Source: Brachypodius melanocephalos (lineage: Eukaryota > Chordata > Aves > Passeriformes > Pycnonotidae). Taken from it: 64,000 bases of DNA. Made by a program: the position numbers and the translations under genes. Positions 1-13,080 of this stretch are shown piece by piece (position 1 is the stretch's first letter; each line of letters begins with the position of its first letter). The DNA lies in NCBI GenBank assembly GCA_013398615.1, contig VZSR01003282.1:7273872-7337871 (forward strand), read 5' to 3'. Below the pieces are notes generated by a model that was not told where the DNA came from, searched no databases, and saw only the letters and a list, made by a program, of their open reading frames with translations.

Positions 1-2777
1 ATAGCAATTTTTAAAGGACCACCTCCACACTGGTTTGTATTTTTTTGGTCAGCAAGCTACTTAATGTGAGCCCTGCAAGGTCTGGCTGATGCAGTGGGAC
101 TCATGGAAGGAATCAGCGTTACCCTTGTGGCCTGAATGAATTCTTGAGTATTCAGTGGGAAAATTCTTACCAAAAAAAAAGCCAAAACCAAACCAGCAAC
201 AGGACAAGGTGAGCTGGGATTTAGGTGAATTAATAATACATTGCTAAAAGCACTTGTCTTTATCTGCTTTTTGCATTTCTGTGGTGAAATTATTTCTCCT
301 GGGGTCAGAAAGGGCTCATGTACATTGTGTATTAAAATCATGCGACACATGCATTTTGTTTGGAGATGTGGTGCTTCATATTTAGCATCCTCTGTAAATA
401 GGCACTGAATAAATCAGTGTTTGTGCAAGAACCTTAACAATGTTTGTACCTGCCTGACTGCAAACTGGTGTGTGACAAATGAACAGCACTTGGAATACTT
501 AACCTGAAGTATTTTGCTGTCATTGCTGTGCATGAATATGTAAATGATTTTTACCATTTCTTTTCAGATCTAAGTTGACACTTCATCCTGATATGAACAG
601 ATATTGGGTTTTTACATGTGGTGGGAAGGGATTGATTCAGCATCATCATAAGTTATGTATGTACTCAAGCTGCATGAAAGATTATTTATGTAGTCAGTGA
701 ATGACATTGCTTTGGCTTGAGTGGCCCTGTTCCAAATATTCCAAATATCTCTGGGTATTAAAATCAAAGGATTGTAATGAAATGAAGACTGATATGCTTA
801 GCTGAATTATCAGACTTAAAGTCGAATGGAAATATGGATTTCTGTTTAATGAAATAAATTGGTTCCTGTTGAATGATAGCAGAAGGCTCCTTTTCTAACT
901 CCTTGCAAATAACCTGTAACATTTTTTAAACATGGACTTGATTATAAAAGAAATAGTTTGGCATTTGACTTTCAAAGGCATAATTCATCAAACTATCAAA
1001 TGAATATTAGGTAAAACTGAGCTTTGTATTTTGAAATTGCTTCTATGTGCAAAAATCATACCTATACACCTGTGACTTAAAATGAAACAAGAGATTTCTG
1101 CTAATGCAAGTGTGTAAAAGATGTGGTAGCAAACTTCAGTGACAAATGTTATACATAATACACCTGATCTGCTTGAAAAATTTACGTTTTAGCAAGGCAG
1201 GGAAAAGGTTCCTAGACTGACTTATAAAGGTGATTTTTGGAATGTGTTTATAATATGAAATGTATAAAAGGGTTGTTAATTAATATAAGTGCTATTAATT
1301 AATATTAGAGATATTTTTATTCAATAATTATATAAAAAACAATGCATTTAAATTTTTAATGCCAAGTTCTGACTTTAGCTATGCAGCAATTCCGAAAACC
1401 TCATACTTCTCATATCAGTTTTTCTTGTTTTGTGCGAAGATTCAGCTTCCCTCAGAAGTTCTTTCAAATACATTTTAACAGATCAGAAGTGGGTTCAGTC
1501 TTGGGGAAATAATTACAATTGATTCATCCTTTTCAGGCTGATTTTGCCTTTTCTATGTGTGAGTGTGATCCATATTGTTCAATTATGGTGAGTCCACTGA
1601 TCTCTGATGGAGTGAGCTGTGAGAGGAGAGCATTGACCCAGTGCTTCTCCCAGTGAGTCCCACTGCCTGCAGCTCCTTCACGGGGCTGGAAGCCTTGAAT
1701 AATCTCTAGAATTGGTTCTTTTTGTTGATGGGTTGCTGACAAAAAGGAAGATCTGGACGTTCTGTAGATGCACACTAAAAATTAACCCCCTCAAAAAAGC
1801 TATTTCCAGTGACGGTGAAGTCAACAAACTAGAGAATTCCAAAGCACCTTATGGAATGTTCTTGTTTGGTTTGTGTTCTGTTATTCTCCAAATAGAACTT
1901 AATGGGTGCTAAGCAAATGCCGTAGCTGAGGTGGTAAGAGACAAGTCTCAAGACAAACAATTGTGCAAATGTGCAATTCTGTGCATTTTTGGGGAAGAGA
2001 GTTCCGTCGTTGTTGAGACTAAAATACGCTTTTTGAGCAGAGTTTTTGTAAAGAAGCATGCTGGGTTTTTAGGTGTGCTGTTTGGTATTTCTGGGGGAAA
2101 AAAGTTGGATTAAGTGAGTAGTGGGAAAAGGATTTTTTTTGCTAAATTTGCATTTACCAGTAGTTTATGTTAGCAACCATTCTGGTAGGTAATTTTAACA
2201 GACCAAAGAAAAAGGAGCCTAAAAGCAAAATTTGAGTAAAAGCAAAGATTTTTCTTAAAGCAGAACTTGGAAAGAAATGCTGCTGTGCAAATCATGCTCT
2301 GAATTTCAGCTATGCAGGTTGTCATGCAAAAAAAAGGCTGATTTCAAGAGCTAGCTGATGGCTGGCAGAGGGACAAAATCCATGGAAAAATGTCAGAATT
2401 TGTGGTTGAGTTAGCAGTGACCTTGTGCTCTGCTGTGCCAAGTGGGCTTGTGTGTGCTGCAACAGGCAATGCAGACTTGAAACAAAACAGTGATTAAAGC
2501 AGGTGCCCAAGTGGCTCTTGGCCATGGAGAACCAGAGGAAAAGGGAGCTAATCATTATAGGATTAGAGTTTCTTAATGTAGTCTGTGGATTACTGCAGCT
2601 GTAAATATTCCTTGAGAGAGCCCTGCTGCCAGGGCCTGGGTGATGAATGGCTGCCCTTGGAGCTCTCCTCTGGGAGTGTTTAGCAACTGTGAAGGTAGAG
2701 ATAGAATAAACAGAGCACACTCCCTTTCCCATAATTTATCCTACCTTTACATGCTGAGTTTTTCATTGGTTTGAGGC
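1..2777. other. Non-coding A+T-rich stretch
   Basis: No gene is seen on either strand. Open frames are all under 140 codons, overlap in opposing frames and show no recognisable motif. The part near 1,258-1,345 is almost pure A+T, with repeated TTAATTAATAT words. The longest frame (minus, 2,322-2,732) lies in a slightly G+C-richer patch and resembles no family I know. Confidence 0.6.
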
Positions 2778-2793
2778 TTTTTTTTTTTTTTTT
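2778..2793. repeat. T16 homopolymer
   Basis: An uninterrupted run of 16 T. It is not preceded by a recognisable retrotransposon body, so it is called a simple repeat. Confidence 0.9.
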
Positions 2794-5711
2794 AAGTATC
2801 CTATTCTTGCAGCCTCTTGACTTATGTCTCATGGAGGGTTAGAAGAAAGGTGCTACTGAGTCAAGGAGTCATAATTTTGGAAGCTCCTTCACCAGATGTA
2901 CTCTAGGAACATCTGCATTTTCTGCTTTCCTCTCCCAACACTATGTCTTTTGAGAAAAGCTTACATTCTGAATTAAAAAAGTGTAGAGTTGAGAAGTTTC
3001 TGTATTGTTTTAATAAGCTATGTTGGCTAATAGGAGCTGCCTGGATTCCTGTGGACTCAGAGATTTAAATAATCTCCATTTGCTTGAAGTGGTAATGGTA
3101 GTAACATTTTAGAGACAGCAGACGGGTGCAGAAACTGTGATACATAAATACTAAATTTGTTTTAAATAACATACAAAGATAAATAAAAAATCTATTCGTA
3201 TAGATGCATGCTTGAATTTTTGTTTTCAACATAACTACATTTAGTTAAAGATTACTGGAAAAAAATTGCAGACAAAGAGGAAATATGAAACGTTTTTGTA
3301 CCTACAGCATGATACAAGTTGTTTGTGGAATTAATAACAGGTTCTCAGAGGTTGTTGGTACCTTTAAAAGGCAAAACTAAACACTAAAACTACTCTAAAC
3401 TTTTAGATATTTAGGGATTAGGAAATGACTCTGCCTTGTTCTTGATAAAAGCCTTGCAGTGCTTGTACCAGTTCTCTGTTTTTGTCTCCTTGTTAACCTC
3501 TGGTGTCTCATTTGTGATGGGTTACCTTAAACCACAGTGGTTAAAGCAGTGTGACTTTTTCTGCAAATGTGGAGCACATGCTGACTGTAATTCCCACAGC
3601 CAGAATCCACTAAAGGGTGATTTACAGGGGGGTACTATCAGGAATTTTGACAGCCTGGATTTAAACCTCCATCTCTATAAATCTTACTGGTTGCATGAAG
3701 GAACAAAGCACCAGCTGATTGCAGTTTGTTGACAAAAGTAATGGCTTTTTTAAAAACATCAAGATATTTTAAAAATGTCAATTGTAATCCTCTTTCATTT
3801 TTTTTCTTCCCCTCCTAGTGAAATGTTCAATTAAAACTCAGAAAGTTTCCATGATAAATAGATAATTAAAGAGATCTGTGTTACAGTGGACACCAAGGTT
3901 TAAGTCTTTGTCTGCAGCAGAGTAGGGATTGACTTTCTAAATGTAGTCCAAGCTGTGAGTCTGGAAGGAGGATACTTCCTCAGGGCAGTTTCTGATTTCT
4001 TCCTCATTCCCTCCAAGAATTATGCTAAAAGTATTTCTAATTTCAAAATTCAGAATGAAAACATGTCAAAAGCTCAATATTTTGTGTGTGAAAGAGAATT
4101 CTTGGTTTCTAGCCAACCCTCTGCTATTATTTGTGGCAACCACTTAATTCTTACTTGCTGCAGTAAGTCCTGGTCCAGGGAAGCCATTGAGGGTGTGTGT
4201 AATATGAACTGAGGAGTGTCACTGACTGCAGTGGGGCAATCCTGTACACCTCGTACTTACAGTGATTTTTGGGAATCTAAACACATACAAGCAGGTCATC
4301 AGGATCTGCTCTGGGAGCAGTATTTAGTGCCTTCTCAACTGATACCTCATGGAATGATGGTAATAACCCAAAATTATGCTTGTGTGGATTTCAGTATTTC
4401 TGAATTTCATTAACATCTACCTTGCATCCTCCCTTGCCTGTCCCATGGAGTACTTTGGAGTCTGTGCTGCACTGGGAGAGCTCACAGGGCTTGCAGGAGT
4501 TGTATTGTATTGCCTGTGTTGTGGCTCTGTAATTTAATTGATGTACTGCATGCTGTCAGCTGACCTTGTAACTCTCATATTCTCATTTTTTTTCCCTTGT
4601 ATGACTGCTTCACAATGTGTATGTGATTTAAATGCCTACTGCCTTTCTACACCATCCTTTTTCCTGGCCTGCCCATTAAGTTGGGTGCCTGTGGTGGTTT
4701 TTCTCTTGTATGTGCTTTGCTGCCTTATCATACTCATATCTTTGTTCACCACCATAAACATAAGTAAGTGTCTGGCTCTGTTTTCCTTTTTAGATACATT
4801 TTAAAACTTTAATGCAGAAATTTTGTGCACACTGATATTTAAGGTCATAAGGATTGTCTGTGAGGAAAAAAGACAAACCAAAAATTCAAACAACCTAAAG
4901 CCTCAAACTACTAAGTATCCTTTATTTTTAAACAGAAAGTGGCTTTTACATTTGGCATCTGTAAGAAATTAGTAAACTAATAATGATCAGCCTGGCAAAT
5001 AAATATTGGGACTTAACACACATACCTGCAAAATCTATCTGTAGATATACATTTATGTATAGTATACATCTAGACATATTTTAAATTCAGGCAACTGTCA
5101 CTAAATACCTAACTGAATATGATTGTTTTTATTTTCCTTGGGGAAAATAATTGTTATATAGTGGTAGAGTTAACAAAGCATATGCCATTGCTAGTTTTAT
5201 TTACTTCTGCAGAACTCACTAAAATGAGATTTCTAGCCTGACTAGGAAATTTTGTTCTAATATAATATAGAGGGGGAAAAAACTGGCTAAACTAATGCTA
5301 TGCTGTGTCCTGCTATCCATCTTTCTGTTTGGTTCCCTGAGCTACAAACGTTTTAGGCTGATGATTATAATTACCTGTTTGCCAGTGCCTGAAACAATAC
5401 AGCATAGTTGTCAAAAAAACGACTGACAAAATAATAATTTCATAAGTTGAAATTGTGAGTCTCCTTGTGGGTCTATCATTTCAAACTTGTATGGAGTTGG
5501 TTTTCATCTGCATTTATGTTTTGGTGTTAGGGCCAACATTGGTATTTCTGCCTTGAGAGTCAGAATGAGCCCGACTGAAGTAATTGAAGAGCAGCAGATT
5601 AAAAATGAGGTTTTTCCCTGTACACATTAAAGGTTTTGCTTTTGTTTTGGAATAATTGATAAAACCTGCTCTTTGGGACCTATTGTTAATTAGGGTTCTT
5701 GCTCCCTTCCA
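2794..5711. other. Non-coding stretch with chance open frames
   Basis: No gene is supported. An 88-codon plus-strand frame at 4,538-4,804 is very hydrophobic and happens to run into GTAAGT near 4,763. It has no homology I recognise, and T-rich DNA read in this frame yields Phe, Leu and Ile by composition alone. 4,810-5,460 is A+T-rich with nothing visible. Confidence 0.55.
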
Positions 5712-5989
5712 GCCCACCTGCCCTCTCTTTACTGTAAATCCTGCTCGGTTTGGGGAGGGAGAAGTGGCTGTGCCGTTCCTCCCACCCCGTGTGCAGCAGA
5801 CAGCTCTTCTTGGCTGAGAGCAGGACCCTGCTTCACATAAACCCCAAACCAAAGCCACAAAACAAACAAACAAAACCCAGGCGAGACTTCTTCCTCTTGG
5901 GAATGACTTGGACTGACTTTGAGCCCTGGCTGATCCTTGAGGGGATGAAGGAGAACAAAGCTACCACCAGCCACAGATTTGGTGCCAGG
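5712..5989 (+). other. Splice-site-flanked stretch (weak non-coding exon candidate)
   Basis: A pyrimidine-rich tract ending in CTTCCAG stands just before 5,712, and a CAG/GTAAGG donor stands at 5,989/5,990. The enclosed 278 bases are G+C-richer than the flanks. No reading frame is open across all of it on the plus strand, so a coding exon is unlikely; a non-coding transcript exon is possible. Splice-like words occur by chance at this rate in a 64-kb window, so the call is weak. Confidence 0.12.
5858..5876. repeat. (ACAA)n short simple repeat
   Basis: A run of AAAC and AAC words inside a CA-rich stretch. It is the complement-strand counterpart of the GTTT tracts seen at 32.9 and 34.9 kb. Confidence 0.6.
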
Positions 5990-8900
5990 TAAGGGATGTG
6001 AGCTGGTGTTGCCACTGACACCCTGAGCTAATCTAGCAATCCTCTCCCCTGATTTGCTGAATTAAATGTCAGAAGACAGAAAGGAAACAGGCATTTCCTT
6101 CCCTCCTGGAGCTGAGCCAGCTGTCATTGTGAAAGCATCTGAGCAGTAGCATGGAAGGTTCACTCCAGCTTCTAGATTTTATCCTTTGCTCTCCCTTGGA
6201 GAATCTCATGGAACTCTCTCATCCTTTGAAATTTAACAGGACATTCCCTGAAGTACTCTGTGTCCCCACCTGTAACTTACCTGTTTATATACCCTGTTTT
6301 CAGCCATCCAGGCTGTAAAATTACCCTCTCAGCTGCTAAGTGTGCTGGAGGGGCAGAAGGTGGTGTTCTGGGATGGAGAGGTGAGAGCAAAGCTGTTACA
6401 GGATGAGGAAGAAAATGGCAGTGGTGAGAGGATGGATGGAGGGAATTGGGAATTCAGACCTGAAGCTCTTGTACCACATGATCTGAGATACAACCTGAGC
6501 TCTGTGGCACCAAGTGTCCCTGGGGGGTGAAGCACTCCTGAACCCAGCTCTCAGGCTCCTTTTGCTGTCCTCAGCCATCCACAAACTCACATTCTGCACA
6601 GAGACCAAAATCTCTTAATAACAAAACCCACTGGGTTTCATTTTAGAAGTTCTGAGTAAATCAAAAGTTGTTACCAAGGCATTCTTTAGTGGAGAAACCT
6701 TTAGTTCGTAATTCTGTGGAGTATTTTGAAAACATGAGCACACAAAAAACCTCCCAAACACCAAGCCCTTGCTCTGATGAGAGCAGCAGTAATTAGTGGT
6801 GTTGTTCTTGCAGGCTGACGGTAACACACTGGCTGTTTTATTTGCCCTGTAATATGTAATGAGCATTCCATTTGGATTATAAAACAACACGATGGATGAA
6901 TTGGGCTGCATCGATTGAACCTCTGCACCAGTCAGGAATCATTTGGCTCCTCAAGCTTTTATGCCTTCAGAGCAGGAATTAAAAAATGGTTTAATTAGAA
7001 TGTGGGGAACTATCCCCTTCAGTCAGCATCTGCTAACAATAAAGATAAAGGGTTTAAAGGAGAAAGACTTGTTAGAGGAAGTGGGAAGTCATGAAAGACC
7101 ACATGAAATAGTGGTGTTCATTTCTTTATCAGACTCCATGATTATTTTTGATATTTTAAAAACTGGCTTACAATTTTTTGTTAGGTTTTCCTCATCTAAT
7201 TATAATATCTTCTCAACTTACTATTCTTCAATGAATGACCATTTTCTTAAAGAATTGGACTTAAATTGTGTTTCATTGAAACAAAAGTGTTCGGAATGTC
7301 TAGTAACAAAGAGCTAAATTAATTTGTTCAAAAATAAACATCTTTTGTCGGTAATCTCCATGACCAGACTCTGTCTAAATCTATTTCTTCCACAAGTTAA
7401 AAAGAACAAACCAAAGCAGAGCTGAATCCTTTAGAAGTTAATGGGATGTCCCCAGGGATGTGTCCATTCTACTTCTTGCTGTTGCCTTTTCCACAGACCT
7501 GTTGACCAACCTAAACATCTTTTTATCAAACTTAATTTTCTCTAGGGTATTAGCATGCTAAGGAAAATAGGTGGGAATTAAGACTCAATGGAGAGCAGGA
7601 GGACAGCAGGTTATTTTGTGTTGTGCATTTTGGAGCCTCCTGATGCAGCTCTTGTTCCCAGGAGCCTAGCACAGTTGCCACTGCAGCCAGGCTGACCAGG
7701 CAAGGGGAGAACCAGCAGGGCTTTAATAAACATTAAATCAAGAAAATTAGCATCACTCCAGGAGGATGCTTGTCCATCTTCAATTCTGATGCTGGGAGGG
7801 AGGTTGGAAAGGAAAAGAGAGAGATGTGTACTCAAGTAATGAAATTTAAGATGAAGCACTACTGATTTTTTGGTAGACTTTGTTGAACACCCTGGGATGG
7901 GGATGCAGGGATGGCAGAGGATGTTACCTAGCAACTGCTGGAAGGTGGTTAACTCTTTGGTACCCATCCTTTCTGCCTCCCCAATAAACTGAGAGTAGAA
8001 GCTGAATTTCTACAGAGAAAAAAATTGGGAAGGTTTCTGCTATTTGCAGTGTAATGTTTTATGGAGGCTGTAATTAAGATGTTAGTAAATAAAAATAAAA
8101 TAGCCCTGAAATGTTATAGTTCCTATTTAAACTACTGTAACTATTTTAAGGCTTGCAAGTAGGTTGTTTACAACATTTTAGGGCTTGTGTGCGGGTTCTT
8201 TATAACCATGACAGACATGTCTATCACCAGCTGTAACACTCCAGCATGAATTTCTCTAACATAGAATGTACATGTGATTTGAGTTATTTACTCAATGTCT
8301 GTAAATGGGAATACATCAGTTTCACATTGTAGATCAGACTCCCAGGAGGAGTCAAGATTCTCCAGTCAAGAACAATGCTTTCTCCAGTTTAAACCAGTTA
8401 AATCCAGTGAAATCATAGGACTTAAACCAGTTGAAGATGTAACTGGAAATATGGCATTAGTGGGTAACAGAGCTGTTGTTGAGATGGAAACTCATTTTAG
8501 ATGCAAGGGTTTTCACAGGTTGCTAAGTAAGATCTTGTGAAATGTGTGGAAAGATGAGGAGTGTTTAGTAGGCAGTAGAGAATACTCAGCTATGTGTATT
8601 CCAAACCAAAATAAAGACAAAGTGAGCTTAACTTACCCTAACATACTTTTCCCTGTGATATTCTGGTCAATATCTTTGTGAGGATATTTGGATATATAGT
8701 GTTTTTTAGGTATTCTCATTGCCATGAGTGTTTTTTAATTGAATGAATGTATCTGCAAAGAGACATGAGGCAGGACAGTCCAGCAAGTCCCCTGTCAACA
8801 ACAGGGGCAGGAACCCCAACTGTCCCATGGGTAGGTGTGTATAATCTATGCTTATATATAAAAGTGAAATGAGAGAGTGTTATATACTAATAAACACTTC

Positions 8901-10073
8901 TTTTTTTTCTTTTCCTGGTAACATCCCTATGTTACTGTATTAGATGCAAATTCAGCATGGAGTTACAGGCAGTGTGTTTTAGTAGCCTGCAGTTATTAGA
9001 GCTGTTGGTTTGTGAGCCTTCGTTCTCCTAAATGTTCTCATGAAAACTGAGGTGCAGAAAGTCAAATGATTTCTTTCATTTATTATTTTGGTTGTGCTTT
9101 CTTGCTTTTATTTATGCTTTCTTAAACCTCTGACAGTTTCCTCTAGGTGAGCAGGGATTTAATAATAGTAGGTTTTATTATGCAAAAGCAAAGGCTGGCT
9201 GAAAACAGGGATGAAAACTCCAAAGAATAATAGAACAGGATGTGCTGGTAACTGCATAGACAACTTTAAATTGCATCAGCAGACTGTAATGTTGTTACTG
9301 TCTCTATAGCTGAACACTGACTTTGATTTTGATTGCTTGAGCTAATATTTTGTTACAATTTCTCATATGGGAAATGTAATTGAAATTCTAACTTTTGGCA
9401 TGTCAAGTATTGCTCATGTTGCAGGTGACAGTTTAGGAGTCTCATACAAGAATATTTTTCCTTCATTCTCTTCCTTATTGTTCATGATTCTGTCTGACCT
9501 GGCTGGCTTTGCAGTGAAGCAGAGTTAAGGTGTTCAGCTGGAGCTGTAGTTGTGGTTTACTGTGCCTGTGATGGAGGTGGTCCAGTCCTTCATCTTGGCA
9601 CCAGTTCTGTCAGGTGAGGTGGGAAGATCTGGGAGAGATTGAGAGCAAAAAGAACTTTATGTTCATCTTACGTTTGCAGTAGCTGATGGTGACAAGGAAA
9701 TGATGGGGTGGTCACTGAGGTAATTGCTCCTGTTTTTAATTTCAGTTTTGAACCCAAATATAAAGCTTTGCAATTTGTGATTTTCTTTGCACTGCAGTAT
9801 TAACAGGGAGCTGTTTTCAAGAAATGTTTGCCTGTGCAGGGGTGGTCACAGTAGTTTTACAGGGGTTCCAGAAACTCAAAGCCAGAGCGGTGCAGGAGCT
9901 GCAGTTCACCTTTAGCTGCATTGTGCAAACCCTGCAGAAACAGAAGCATTATGGAATTGACAATTTATTATCTGAAGCATGGCATAACAAAACATTTTGT
10001 CCAGATCTGTAGCCATCTGTAAGTCTACTACTGGGAACAGGACACACCTGAAAGTTGGGGTGCTGACCATGAG
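5990..10073. other. Non-coding stretch
   Basis: No gene is supported. Frames of up to 124 codons (plus, 6,943-7,317) have no motif and are of chance length. The word TTAAACCAGTT occurs twice about 40 bases apart near 8,390-8,440; AACCAGTT resembles a Grainyhead-like site, but two copies prove nothing. A minus-strand CAG/GTAAGT word sits at 6,275-6,283 without an open exon behind it. Confidence 0.55.
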
Positions 10074-10607
10074 ATGTCCATTTTCAAACAACATTTTTCC
10101 AAATGGGTGAATTCCTCTGAGCAGTTTGACTGTGGAAAGAACAACTCTTTGAAAGAGGGTCATGGGTGCCATCAGGGGGTCCAGCTGAATTTTTTTCAGG
10201 CTGCACTGGGGACTTGTTCTGCATTTTTGGGTATTCCACATCCTACCTGTCTTCAACTCCAGCACTGCAGAGGTTATATCCAACTTTTCCTAGAAGTTTT
10301 TTCCTCCACAGCTGAGATGGGCATTGCTGTTCCATTTTTAGTTGTTGATACAGACTTTTGTCATACTCTACTTATTTTCTTGACTTCATGGAATGCATTT
10401 AATGAGCTTCAAATTGGGCAGTTATTGTACATAGTTTTACAAAATGACTGGTTTCTGTTCAGACTATCTAAATGCCTATGCATGTTCTCTGTTTTTTCAA
10501 GACTCTCTTGGAAACAACTATTAAAATCAGGGATGACCTACATAAAAGGATCAGATGTTACAGGAGAGTCTCAGAAATGGATTTTACTGAATGCTTCCTC
10601 ATTGTAA
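10074..10607 (+). other. Longest open frame in the window (177 codons), unidentified
   Basis: An ATG-started frame of 177 codons, the longest in the window. The product would be rich in Phe, Leu and Ser with hydrophobic stretches in its second half, and has no recognisable domain, signal peptide or zinc-binding pattern. Part of it overlaps a 123-codon frame on the other strand (9,912-10,283), which suggests a stop-poor stretch of DNA rather than a selected gene. No promoter, splice site or polyadenylation signal supports expression. A decayed transposon open frame is an alternative I cannot exclude. I do not recognise it and treat it as probably non-coding. Confidence 0.15.
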
Positions 10608-12264
10608 ATTTTAAAGCATGACATTTTGAGATTAATTTTTTTGCTAAAGATCTTGCATTCGAATTTATAGTATGGATTTTTCCAAGATAGGCAGACAAGG
10701 CTGAAGTCTTAAAACATTTCTCAAACATAAGTTTGAAATGCATCAGTGGTTATCGAAGACAGTCATGGAGACAAATTTCAGTTTTAGAGTGATATGACAA
10801 GCTTGCTTTCCTCCATCTGCATTATGCTTTCTTGTTTAAATACATCAGAAGTTTTTGAAGCCATACTGATTAAGCGGAATCAGGATGTTCTGGATGTTTA
10901 TCTTGCCTTTTTGCTGATTCAGAGAGCAATAAACAAGACACAGAAGGACAGAACAAGGCTGATATTAATTGCTGCTGCTTAGGAGCAATTTAGGATGGCT
11001 GCAAACAAATTCAGCCATCCAGAGCCATCCTTCATTCCCTAAGCTGGAAATGCTCAGTCAGGAAAGATGTGTCTACTGACTCCATCCTGACCGTGGGGCT
11101 TTTCCCCTTGTGACTTTTCAGTGTGTGTTTTGGGCTTGGTGTTTTTGTTAATGTGAAAATAAGACACAATTTTTATAACAGTAATGTAAAGGAAAATTTC
11201 CATCTCGCACTGTGTGACATCAGGATAAAGACCAGGTTCTCTCTGTCTCCTTACAGAGTTTGGCTAAAGGAGAATTACTGATGATTCTGCCAACACCCTG
11301 GAAGTCACTGCTGCATTTCAAAGGCACATCCCAATGTAGAATGTTGAATTGCACTAGGATAGTAGCACATGTTTTTCTGTGACTATTTGAAATGCTAAGC
11401 TACACAGATTTCTTTCCTTTCTGATTTTTTCTTATTGTCCTTTCACAGACATTAACACAGCTCAGGCTTAGAATATAACATGACATGAGGCAAGAGCAAT
11501 ATAAAAGAGGTCTTTGAAGCTGTTTCTTTTTATCATGGTTTACACTTAACAGGGTTTCTGTGGTCTAATTCCTTTGCAGTTCTAAAGAGAATTACATTTC
11601 TAGTTCCATAATTGCATCAGAGAATTGAAACCTTGTTTAAACAAATAAATCAAAAAAACAAGTATTCTGTCCAAGACTGATTTTATTATCAGCTAGTGCT
11701 GATGGTGATGTACCAAGATGTATCAAGAAAATGCTTTGAGTATTGCACAAAAATCCTGTTTATAATGAATGAAAAATACAACAGATGTTACTTTAGGCAC
11801 TTTTGACACACACTTCTTGACCTCACTGAAATGTGTTTGAGAAGTTCTGTGCTAGCACAAACGCCTAAAATCTCATCAACCTAATGTTTTACAGAAGCTG
11901 AATTATTGCTGTTGCACATTCATTGCACATGCACATTGCTAACTGTCTAAAATGTGATGATTGTGATGCTGCTTTTTCTAGGTACTTTTATGGTACTCAT
12001 ATTAATTTACATTTACTCCTAGTTTGCCTTGGAACTACAGAGGGATGGTGTATTGGGGAAGAACATTTAGCCAAAGTGTAATGCACCTGTTCCTCCTTAA
12101 ACCTCCCCAGAATGTGCTGGAATCTCTCAAACAAGTTGAAAATTTGATGGTACCAAAAGGGCTACATCTGATTGCATCCTGTCTTTTATTGGCCTACTTG
12201 ATCTTTTCTTCTTCCATTATGAATATGTTATATTCTAATGGCTAGTTTTTATTTCCCTCTTTGA
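10608..12264. other. Non-coding stretch
   Basis: A+T-rich sequence with no supported gene. A pyrimidine-rich tract ending in CCCCAG near 12,108 precedes an open stretch (frame 12,024-12,245), but no good donor follows it. It may be chance. Confidence 0.55.
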
Positions 12265-12600
12265 TCAATAAAACTACCCATAGAAGACCTGTGTATCCAA
12301 CAGGGTCATCTAGATAAATGGAGAAATGACTGGAAAGCAGCACAGCTTTGTCCTGCTGGAGCACCTGCAGGTGTTGTGCCCAGCTCCCCTGACCCCACCA
12401 GGCTGCTTCACCCCTCTGAAGGAAACATCAGTTCCAAAACTGCTGATGCTGACAACAATTCAGTGCAATTACACTATTGCCCCATTTGTGGTTCAGATGT
12501 GAAGTCAGATTACAGCCCTTTTAAAAATCAGTCATATTTGAATAAAATGCTACAGTCACAGGAGGAAAAATCTGAATTGCTCATGAAGTTTTCTGTAGAA
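12265..12600 (+). other. Candidate protein-coding exon with a CPIC motif
   Basis: This plus-strand frame is open from 12,265 through 12,717. At 12,600 it meets GAA/GTAAGT, a near-perfect vertebrate splice donor in phase 0. After a Pro/Ser-rich part, the reading contains HYCPICGSDVKSDY, a Cys-x-x-Cys of the kind that opens small zinc fingers, then a polar, Glu/Lys/Gln-rich part ending MKFSVE. The second zinc-ligand pair is not in this exon. Possible acceptors are the AG at 12,281-12,282 (ACCCATAG) or at 12,302-12,303 (CCAACAG), both with mediocre pyrimidine tracts. I do not recognise the protein. Against it: no neighbouring exon is proven, and frames of this length occur by chance here. An internal exon of an unidentified gene is possible but not established. 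Confidence 0.22.
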
Positions 12601-12652
12601 GTAAGTCAGGATTTTTTATTATCTTCCATGCAAATTTCTGTTATAATTTGGC

Positions 12653-12668
12653 TTTTTTTTTTTTTTTT
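12653..12668. repeat. T16 homopolymer
   Basis: An uninterrupted run of T about 50 bases beyond the candidate splice donor at 12,600. Confidence 0.9.
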
Positions 12669-13067
12669 GTTTAGAAGCCTGAAGCTCTTGCATGTCCCCT
12701 GTACCCATTGTTTGTAGGCATTCAGACTCTAAAATAGAGCATCTTATTTTATTTAATAATGGGAAAAAGCCATTGAGCAGTATTATTCTGAGAGACAGTG
12801 GATGGCACTGTTGGTTTGCAGCTATGAATCTACAAAAATAAAGCAGGACAGGACAACCTTAAAAAATAAAACCAAAACAAAAATCACTATACTACTCCCC
12901 CTGAAAAATAAATGAAATCCCCCTCTCCATCTCCCCCATAAAACCCCAAATCAAACTAAACCATAAACTAGTGTCTTTTTAAACTGTATGGAGTAATTTT
13001 CAAACTATGCAACAGAACTCATAAAGTATCAGACAGATGCAGAGAACATGTAAGATTCATGTTCTAG

Positions 13068-13080
13068 AAAAAAAAAAAAA
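13068..13080. repeat. A13 homopolymer
   Basis: An uninterrupted A run with no retrotransposon body visible upstream. Confidence 0.85.

Noticed and set aside
4538..4804. An 88-codon hydrophobic frame with a GTAAGT near its end, suggesting a membrane-protein exon
   Set aside because: The hydrophobicity follows from T-rich composition; no acceptor, homology or neighbouring exon supports it.
6275..6283. A minus-strand CAG/GTAAGT donor
   Set aside because: The upstream minus-strand sequence has stops in the relevant frames and no paired acceptor; such words are expected by chance.
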